Origin: Rubrobacteraceae bacterium
GTDB taxonomy: Bacteria; Actinomycetota; Rubrobacteria; Rubrobacterales; Rubrobacteraceae
DNA: 10,471 bases
Direction: 5' to 3'
NCBI GenBank assembly: GCA_029240775.1
Contig: JARDZQ010000027.1
Location: forward strand, 1-10,471
Shown: one piece after another, positions 1 through 4,971 of the stretch
How positions within the stretch are numbered: position 1 is the stretch's first letter
Layout: each line of letters begins with the position of its first letter
The notes under the pieces: model-generated
Database searches by the model: none
Seen by the model: the letters and a program-made list of their open reading frames with translations, nothing else
What the model was told of the DNA's origin: nothing
Position numbers and translations under genes: made by a program

Positions 1-1389
1 CGCCTGCCCCCCCCCCGTGTAGACGCGCGCGACGTTCGCGACGTTGCCGGGGTCCCGGATGCGCTCGCCGAGGGCCTGTGCGTCCGCGAGGCCCTCGGCG
101 CTCAGGGGCTCGTGCGGCAGGGTTGCCACTATCTCCATCGGGTTCAGGACGGCGTACTCGAAGTTCTCTTTCAGAATATCGTCGCCGGCCCGCGATTCGT
201 ACTTCTCGGGGAGGACGCTCGCCTCGGGGATGCCGACCTTCATGTGGGTCACGGGGTAGAGAAGCGTGGCGAGCAGGCCAGCGACAAGGAGTATTACGAT
301 GACCGGGTGGCGCATTACCATCTCGGCGCTCCTGCTCCAGAGACCCGTCCCGAGCGTCCGGCCGCGGCGGCGCACGGGGAGCCAGTTCACCCTGTGGCCG
401 AGCACGCCGAGGAGGGCCGGGAGGAGGGTCAGGGCGGCCGCGACCGAGACGAAGACCACCAGCACCCCAGCCACCCCGATAGAGCGCATGAACATGAACG
501 GGAAGAAAAGCAATCCCGAGAGCCCGATCAGGACGGCCGTCCCCGAGAAGAAGATTGACCTCCCGGCCGTCGCGACCGTACGCGGGACCGCCTCCGGGAC
601 GGTGTAGCTCTCGAGCTCCTCCCTGAAGCGGCTGACGAAGAAGAGAGCGTAGTCGATCCCAAGGCCGAGGCCGAGCATGGTGGAGAGGGTGAGCACGAAG
701 ACGGACATATCGTAGGAGCCAGCGACGAAGTACAGGGCGGCGAGGGTCGTGAGCACGCTCACGCCGCCGATGAGCACCGGCACCCCTGCGGCGACCACGC
801 TCCCGAAGGCCAGTACCAGGATTAGAAGCGCGAACGGGAACGCGTACTTCTCGGCGCGCTTTATGTCCTCATTGCTCGCCTCCTCGAGGTCCTGGTAGAC
901 CGCCGGAGCCCCTGTGACGTAGGTCTCGAGATCCTCCGAGCGGACCTTGCCGCGCACTTCGTCCACGACGTTGCGCGTCTCGTCTATGGAGACGTTGAAG
1001 GCGATCACTGCATAGGACTTCTCGCCGTCCTCGGAGATAAAGCGTGAATCCCGGGTGTCGGCGTAGGTCGTCACGTAGCGGACCTCCGGCATCCGGCGCA
1101 CCTCTTCGAGCGCAGCCTCCTCCGCGCTGCGGAACGTCTCGCCGCGGGCGGAGAGGTTCTCTCCCTCGAAGACCACGATCAGGGTGGCTGGCGAGACGCC
1201 GAACTCGTCGGACATCAAGTTCTGCACCCTCTCGGCCTCCGAGTTCGAACCCTCGAAGCCGCCGCCCTTGAGACGCTTCGAGAGCTCCGGTGCAAAGAAT
1301 ACGCTCGATATGACGAGCGCGGCCCACGCCACCAGGATGGCCCATCGGAAGCGGTAGGTGAACAGCCCGAGGAGCTGGAAAGCCCTCAT
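1..1389 (-). CDS. MMPL/RND-family membrane transporter, N-terminal 463 residues (3' end outside window)
   Basis: Inner-membrane transporter of the MMPL branch of the RND superfamily, a proton-driven family that often moves lipids or hydrophobic compounds; the substrate cannot be told here. The reverse-strand frame is open from ATG 1389 to the window edge. Residues 15-33 form the first membrane helix. Residues 34-180 are the extracytoplasmic porter domain. A helix bundle follows at about 182-330, containing GLGLGIDYALFFVSRF (240-255); its Asp246-Tyr247 pair matches the family's proton-relay position. A basic loop (331-350), a helix at about 361-380 and the start of a second porter domain (LPEKYESRAGDD at 393) follow. 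Full members are roughly 700-1000 residues, so about a third or more is missing. No in-frame start lies upstream before a TGA, which fixes ATG 1389. There is no clear Shine-Dalgarno; a 12-codon mini-ORF ends across this start codon. It lies 101 bases after the MFS gene on the same strand. Confidence 0.93.
   Translation of the reverse strand, partial: MRAFQLLGLFTYRFRWAILVAWAALVISSVFFAPELSKRLKGGGFEGSNSEAERVQNLMSDEFGVSPATLIVVFEGENLSARGETFRSAEEAALEEVRRMPEVRYVTTYADTRDSRFISEDGEKSYAVIAFNVSIDETRNVVDEVRGKVRSEDLETYVTGAPAVYQDLEEASNEDIKRAEKYAFPFALLILVLAFGSVVAAGVPVLIGGVSVLTTLAALYFVAGSYDMSVFVLTLSTMLGLGLGIDYALFFVSRFREELESYTVPEAVPRTVATAGRSIFFSGTAVLIGLSGLLFFPFMFMRSIGVAGVLVVFVSVAAALTLLPALLGVLGHRVNWLPVRRRGRTLGTGLWSRSAEMVMRHPVIVILLVAGLLATLLYPVTHMKVGIPEASVLPEKYESRAGDDILKENFEYAVLNPMEIVATLPHEPLSAEGLADAQALGERIRDPGNVANVARVYTGGGQA
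7..16. repeat. Homopolymer tract of ten C (G on the coding strand)
   Basis: Ten consecutive C bases lie inside the MMPL coding frame and encode the GGG of VYTGGGQA near residue 460. Mononucleotide runs of this length are prone to slippage, in the cell and in sequencing. The frame stays open through it here, but only three residues remain before the window edge, so whether the frame beyond is intact cannot be judged. Confidence 0.9.
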
Positions 1390-1424
1390 CCGGGGGAACT
1401 GCCCGAGTCAAAAGCCATTCTCAT
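1386..1424 (-). CDS. Possible leaderless 12-residue upstream ORF of the MMPL gene
   Basis: ATG at 1424 opens a 12-codon frame (MRMAFDSGSSPG) whose TGA at 1388-1386 overlaps the ATG of the transporter at 1389 as ATGA. A TACGAT hexamer ends 7 bases before this ATG, which would put the transcript's 5' end at or near the ATG. The transporter itself lacks a clear Shine-Dalgarno sequence, so ribosomes that start leaderless on the mini-ORF could re-start on the overlapping ATG. Everything beyond the visible sequence geometry is inference; the peptide could simply be a chance frame. Confidence 0.3.
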   Translation of the reverse strand: MRMAFDSGSSPG

Positions 1425-1431
1425 GCGCAGA

Positions 1432-1437
1432 ATCGTA
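1432..1437 (-). promoter_or_regulatory. Candidate -10 element (TACGAT) for the MMPL gene
   Basis: On the minus strand TACGAT fits TAnnnT and matches TATAAT at four of six positions. It lies 7 bases before ATG 1424 and 42 bases before the transporter ATG at 1389. No convincing -35 hexamer was found. It would give the transporter its own transcript despite the preceding same-strand genes. Confidence 0.35.
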
Positions 1438-1490
1438 CCCGACGGGTGAGGCCGGGCCTGGGGTTTCTATCACAAGAGCTGGGCCGGCCC

Positions 1491-2663
1491 TCAGGTTCTC
1501 ACCCTGCGAGGCAACGTTAAGGCGAGGATCAGGCCCACGACCGGGAGGGCCGCTATGACCAGCATCGTGACCGAGAGGCCGGCATTGTCGGCGAGGAGCC
1601 CGAGCAGGGGAGCGCCCAACCCGCCGAGGCCGATCGAGAGCCCCATCGTGATGCCGGCGGCGAGTCCTATGCGGCCCGGCAGATATTCCTGCCCCATCAC
1701 GACCGTAACGCCGAACGTGCCCACGGTTACCGCGCCGACGAGCGCGAGGAGCGCCATCCCCAGGACCGGGCCCGAGAGCGTGAAGCCGTAGATGAGCGGC
1801 GGCAGCAGGAGCATGGAGGCGGCGACGACCGCACGGCGCCCGAACCTGTCGGCGAGGGGGCCCATGATCAGGGTGCCCACCGCCCCGGCGGAGAGCATGA
1901 CGGTAAGGGCTGCGTTGCCGAAGGCGGGCGACGTGCCGAGCACGCGCTCGTAATAAGAAGCCACGAAGGCGACCAGCCCGAAGTAGACGAAGGAGCGCAC
2001 CGTCACGATCCCGACCATGCGCGCGAACGGGCTCCAGTGTTCCGGAGCCTCGGCCAGCTCGGTGCCCCCGTTCTCCGTCTCCCCAGGGCTGAAGGCGAGC
2101 AGGCGCGGCATCTCCACGAAGAGCACTGCGGCCATCATGGTCGCCGGCAGCGCGAGGAAGAGCGTGCCGGGCAACCCGAAGGCCAGCACGAACGGGGTGG
2201 TCAGGGCCGGACCGAGGGCGAAGCCCGCGTTGCCGCCCACGGAGAAGAAGCTCATCCCACGGGCGCGGCGTGAGCCGGAGACGTAGTTGGCGAAGCGGGC
2301 CGCCTCGGGGTGGAAGGCCGCCACCCCGATACCGCTGACGACGACGCTGAGCAGGATAAGGGGGTACGTCGGGGCGACGCCGGCGAGCGCCATCCCGGTC
2401 CCCGCGAAGAGCACCCCGAGCGGCATGAGCGCCGCGAGCGGGCGGTTGTCGGAGAAGACGCCGAAGAGCGGCTGCACGACCGAGGAGCTTACGGTGGCGG
2501 CGAGCACTAGCGCCCCGGCCGCCGCCAAGGAGATGCCCCGCTCCGCGACGAGAAACGGCAGGAGCGCCGCTACCGCTCCCTGGTTGAGGTCGGTGAACAG
2601 ATGCCCGGCCGACAGGACGGACATCGCCCTCCGGTCAACGTCTTTTCTGGGTTCACCGGACAC
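1491..2663 (-). CDS. MFS exporter, fosmidomycin-resistance (Fsr) type
   Basis: A 390-residue major facilitator protein with about twelve membrane helices. Hallmarks of the Fsr subfamily are GHLFTDLNQGAVAALLPF near residues 20-37, AAFHPEAARFANYVSG (115-130), MSFFSVGGNAGFALGP (137-152), the basic MFS loop GPLADRFGRR (268-277) and QEYLPGRIGLAAGITMG near 325-341. Escherichia coli Fsr exports fosmidomycin, an inhibitor of the MEP isoprenoid pathway; the native substrate here is unknown and drug export is inferred from family only. The start is GTG 2663, 13 bases after the sppA stop, so the two are probably co-transcribed. TACCAT ends 7 bases before this GTG. An alternative start is ATG 2624 (377 residues), preceded by GGAGG only 3 bases away; it would drop the RKDVDRR stretch that precedes the first helix, so I prefer GTG. 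Confidence 0.9.
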   Translation of the reverse strand: MSGEPRKDVDRRAMSVLSAGHLFTDLNQGAVAALLPFLVAERGISLAAAGALVLAATVSSSVVQPLFGVFSDNRPLAALMPLGVLFAGTGMALAGVAPTYPLILLSVVVSGIGVAAFHPEAARFANYVSGSRRARGMSFFSVGGNAGFALGPALTTPFVLAFGLPGTLFLALPATMMAAVLFVEMPRLLAFSPGETENGGTELAEAPEHWSPFARMVGIVTVRSFVYFGLVAFVASYYERVLGTSPAFGNAALTVMLSAGAVGTLIMGPLADRFGRRAVVAASMLLLPPLIYGFTLSGPVLGMALLALVGAVTVGTFGVTVVMGQEYLPGRIGLAAGITMGLSIGLGGLGAPLLGLLADNAGLSVTMLVIAALPVVGLILALTLPRRVRT

Positions 2664-2670
2664 GAGAAAA

Positions 2671-2676
2671 ATGGTA
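2671..2676 (-). promoter_or_regulatory. Candidate -10 element (TACCAT) before the MFS gene
   Basis: TACCAT on the minus strand matches TATAAT at four of six positions. It directly follows the sppA TGA (2679-2677) and ends 7 bases before GTG 2663. The spacing suits a leaderless transcript that starts at or beside the GTG. This would be an internal promoter inside a likely sppA-MFS operon. No good -35 is visible in the end of sppA. Confidence 0.3.
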
Positions 2677-4374
2677 TCAGTCCTCGGAAATATCGTACGG
2701 TGTTACGGCCCAGACGCGCGCCGCGCTAAGGGCGAGGAGGCCCGCCTTCAGGCCGTCGGCCAGCTCCCGGACCGCCTCCGCGGGCTCGCCCGGCGCAGGG
2801 CGTACGCTCCGGGGCGCAGAGATCTTTAGCAGCACTTCGGACCCGGCCCGCTCGACTTTGCCGAGCTCCCGCGCCTTACACAGCGCCTCTTCGAAGCCGC
2901 CGACCTCATCGGCAAGGCCGAGATCAAGCGCCTCTGCGCCGGTCCAGACGCGACCCGCCGCCATACCTTCGAGTTCGGTGGCTTGTAGGTCCCGGCCTCG
3001 CGCGACGCGGTCCTTGAACTGGTCGTAGGTGAAAGCTACCTGATCCTGCAGTACTCGCAGCTCATCGGCGGTCGGGCGGCGGGTGAAGTCGAGTAGGCCT
3101 GCGCGAGCGCCGCGATGCACGGCGGCGGGGTGAACCCCGATCCTCTCGTAGAGACCGCTGGCGACGGGCCGGATCGAGAGTACCCCTATGGAGCCGGTGA
3201 CGGTTCCGCTCCGGACGACGACGTGATTCGCTGCCGCCGAGACGTAGTAGCCGCCCGAGGCTGCGACGTTTCCCATCAGGACGACCACGGGCTTTCTGGC
3301 GCGGAGGCGCTCGACCTCACGCCAGATGAGATCCGACGCCAGAGCGTCGCCCCCCGGCGACTCGACGTGAAGGAGGATGGCTGCCACGCGCCGAGTTTTC
3401 TCGGCGCGCCGCAGGGCCGCGACAACGGCGTCGCTCCCGGCCTGCTCCGAGCCGACAAGCGGAAGCGGCACAGGCAAGCGCCGGCTCCTGCCCCGCACTA
3501 TGGTCCCCGAGAGGCTGACGAGCCCGACACGCCGGCGCGCACTCCTCCGGTACGGCACGCGCAGGGACCTTCGCGCCGCTTCCCACTCCGAGATCCTGGC
3601 CCTCTCCTCTCCCCCGCCCAGCCGCTCCGGCAGCTCGTCCTCGTAACACACCGCGTCGAGCAGGCCCTTGCCGAGGGCGTCCGGCGCGGCGTAGGGAGCG
3701 CCGTCTATCCTGGCACGCGCCTCCTCGAGGGTGAGGTCTCTTCCCCGGGAGATCGCCCGCACCAGCTCTTCGTAGCGGCGGTCGAGAAGACGTTCGGCCT
3801 GCTCGTGAGCCTCTTTAGAGAAGTCGTTGCGGACGTAGGGGTCGCCCGCGGACTTGTAAGGCGAGACCGCGATCACCTCCGCCTCGAGGCCCACGCGGTC
3901 GAGGGCATCCTTGAGGAAGTTCACCCGGGACCGGAGCCCGGTCACCGCGATGGTGGCGAGCGGGGTCGCCAGGATCTCGTCGGCCACGCACGCCAGGTAG
4001 TAGGAGCGGCTGTCAACGGGGTCGAGCAGGTACGCGACGACGCGGCCGCCGCGCTCTCTGAAGGCGTGTAGCTCGCGCCGCAGCTCCTCGAGCGACGCCC
4101 ACCCGGCATCCAGGCCCCGGAGACGCAGCATCACCCCCCGGGTCCGGTCATCGGAGGAGATCCTGGCGAGGCACGCTCGCAGCCGCTCCAGGCTCGGGGC
4201 CGCCGGTCCGGGCCGCAGGCGACGCTGCAAAAGACCGACCCGAGGCTCGAACTCGGGCAGAGATCCGCTCACCTCCAGAGCCACGTATTCGGGCGGCCGT
4301 CCCGCGAGCCGCACCCAGGCGTTGCGCAACAGGCGCCAGAGGTTCACCAGGAGGTCGAGAACGAGCGACATCAC
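2677..4374 (-). CDS. sppA: Signal peptide peptidase SppA, tandem-domain (67K) type
   Basis: A 565-residue membrane-associated serine protease that cleaves remnant signal peptides after secretion. Length and tandem layout match the long form typified by E. coli SppA. The N-terminal domain (about 30-265) carries VSPYKSAGDPY; Lys174 corresponds to the catalytic general base. The C-terminal domain (about 282-500) carries VESPGGDALASDLIW (337-351) and GNVAASGGYYVSAA (368-381), where Ser373 is the nucleophile, then GTVTGSIGVLS (390-400). Splitting the Lys/Ser dyad across the two repeats is characteristic of this type. Residues 3-25 are hydrophobic and amphipathic and may anchor it, though no classical signal peptide is evident. 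About 60 residues follow the last conserved block. Two start codons are adjacent, GTG 4374 and ATG 4371. No Shine-Dalgarno is seen, but TAACAT ends 6 bases before the GTG. Divergent from the Fur-family gene. Confidence 0.95.
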   Translation of the reverse strand: MMSLVLDLLVNLWRLLRNAWVRLAGRPPEYVALEVSGSLPEFEPRVGLLQRRLRPGPAAPSLERLRACLARISSDDRTRGVMLRLRGLDAGWASLEELRRELHAFRERGGRVVAYLLDPVDSRSYYLACVADEILATPLATIAVTGLRSRVNFLKDALDRVGLEAEVIAVSPYKSAGDPYVRNDFSKEAHEQAERLLDRRYEELVRAISRGRDLTLEEARARIDGAPYAAPDALGKGLLDAVCYEDELPERLGGGEERARISEWEAARRSLRVPYRRSARRRVGLVSLSGTIVRGRSRRLPVPLPLVGSEQAGSDAVVAALRRAEKTRRVAAILLHVESPGGDALASDLIWREVERLRARKPVVVLMGNVAASGGYYVSAAANHVVVRSGTVTGSIGVLSIRPVASGLYERIGVHPAAVHRGARAGLLDFTRRPTADELRVLQDQVAFTYDQFKDRVARGRDLQATELEGMAAGRVWTGAEALDLGLADEVGGFEEALCKARELGKVERAGSEVLLKISAPRSVRPAPGEPAEAVRELADGLKAGLLALSAARVWAVTPYDISED

Positions 4375-4380
4375 GCATCT

Positions 4381-4386
4381 ATGTTA
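4381..4386 (-). promoter_or_regulatory. Candidate -10 element (TAACAT) of leaderless sppA
   Basis: TAACAT on the minus strand is followed by exactly 6 bases and then GTG 4374, placing a predicted transcript start on the first base of the start codon. The absence of any Shine-Dalgarno between them fits a leaderless message. A weak AAGGCA lies at -35 with a 17-base spacer (minus strand, 4409-4404). Confidence 0.45.
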
Positions 4387-4391
4387 CCGCG

Positions 4392-4402
4392 CCGCGACGC
4401 GG
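4392..4402. promoter_or_regulatory. 11-bp perfect palindrome in the sppA/fur divergent region
   Basis: CCGCGACGCGG is a perfect inverted repeat about a central A. It lies between the candidate -35 and -10 of sppA and a few bases upstream of the candidate extended -10 of the Fur-family gene. A protein bound here could affect both promoters. It does not resemble the AT-rich PerR or Fur boxes of other bacteria, and short GC palindromes are common in such DNA, so an operator role is only a possibility. Confidence 0.25.
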
Positions 4403-4410
4403 ATGCCTTG

Positions 4411-4419
4411 TGATAGACT
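4411..4419 (+). promoter_or_regulatory. Candidate extended -10 (TGA-TAGACT) for the Fur-family gene
   Basis: The plus strand holds a TGn motif followed by TAGACT, an extended -10 arrangement that needs little -35 contact. It predicts a transcript start near 4426 and a leader of about 34 bases before ATG 4460. An alternative reading is TTGTGA (4408-4413) as -35 with AATGGT (4430-4435) as -10, which would start at the TTG at 4442. The two cannot be separated from sequence. Confidence 0.3.
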
Positions 4420-4459
4420 TCGGAATAGGAATGGTTACTGATTGGAGACCACGGTAGGG

Positions 4460-4888
4460 ATGTCCAGCGTACTCGAACAGGACATCCGGGAGAAGTTCCG
4501 CAGGTCGGGCTACACCTTGACCTCCCAGCGCCGGGCGGTGCTCGAGGCGCTCAAGGAGGCCAGAGGTCATCCCTCAGCCGAAGACGTGTACCTCACCGTA
4601 AAGAGGAAGAACCCCCGCGTCGCGCTCGGGACCGTCTACCAGGCGCTCTCGGTACTAGAGGAGATCGGGGTGGTCGACTCCAAGCACTGGTCGGAGTCGC
4701 CCACGCGCTACGACCTCAACGTGGAGCCGCACCTGGACATCCGGTGCGCTCGATGCGGCGCGGTGTCGGAGATACCCGGCGTCGAGCTGGGGGAGCTCGA
4801 AGAGAACATTCGCTACAACACTCCCTACGAGGTAAAACGCACCACCATCGTCGTCGAGGGCCTTTGCCCTTCGTGCAGGGAAGCCTAG
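4460..4888 (+). CDS. Fur/PerR-family metal-dependent transcriptional repressor
   Basis: A 142-residue DNA-binding regulator. The winged helix spans residues 13-80 (SGYTLTSQRRAVLEAL, then HPSAEDVY and ALGTVYQALSVLEEIGVV). From ATG 4460, landmark residues have the same numbers as in B. subtilis PerR: His37, Asp85, His91 and the structural-zinc cysteines 96, 99, 136 and 139. This supports ATG 4460 over the upstream in-frame TTG 4442. Two regulatory-site ligands differ: position 93 is Asp instead of His (PHLDIRC), and position 104 is Glu instead of Asp. PerR relies on Asp104 for peroxide sensing, and iron-sensing Fur proteins carry Glu there, so a metal-sensing role seems more likely than peroxide sensing; which metal is unknown. 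A weak GGAG lies 12 bases before the ATG. It is divergent from sppA and lies 83 bases before the coiled-coil gene start. Confidence 0.93.
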   Translation: MSSVLEQDIREKFRRSGYTLTSQRRAVLEALKEARGHPSAEDVYLTVKRKNPRVALGTVYQALSVLEEIGVVDSKHWSESPTRYDLNVEPHLDIRCARCGAVSEIPGVELGELEENIRYNTPYEVKRTTIVVEGLCPSCREA

Positions 4889-4910
4889 ACCCGCAACTCC
4901 AGCGTCACCC

Positions 4911-4939
4911 TTTACCCGCGGCGGAACAAGGTTTACCCT
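4911..4939 (+). promoter_or_regulatory. Candidate promoter for the coiled-coil gene
   Basis: TTTACC (4911-4916) and TACCCT (4934-4939) are separated by 17 bases and match the -35 and -10 consensus at four and three of six positions. The predicted start is near 4946, giving a leader of about 26 bases that contains AGGAG (4956-4960) before ATG 4972. The two boxes share the heptamer TTTACCC. Read-through from the Fur-family gene is also possible, as no terminator is seen between them. Confidence 0.3.
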
Positions 4940-4971
4940 AACCACACGCGGTGCCAGGAGACGCGAGAAGG

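Noticed and set aside
869..1411. Minus-strand open frame of 180 codons at the MMPL start
   Set aside because: Out of frame with the clear MMPL protein and Arg/Gly/Pro rich; a shadow frame.
1449..1490. GC palindromes (AGGCCGGGCCT and GGGCCGGCCC) between the MFS and MMPL genes
   Set aside because: They could form short stems after the MFS stop, but loops are absent or very long and there is no T run, so a terminator is not supported.
3115..4071. Plus-strand open frame of 318 codons opposite sppA
   Set aside because: sppA shows both catalytic motifs and full family length; the opposite frame has no recognisable motif and is typical of antisense frames in GC-rich genes.
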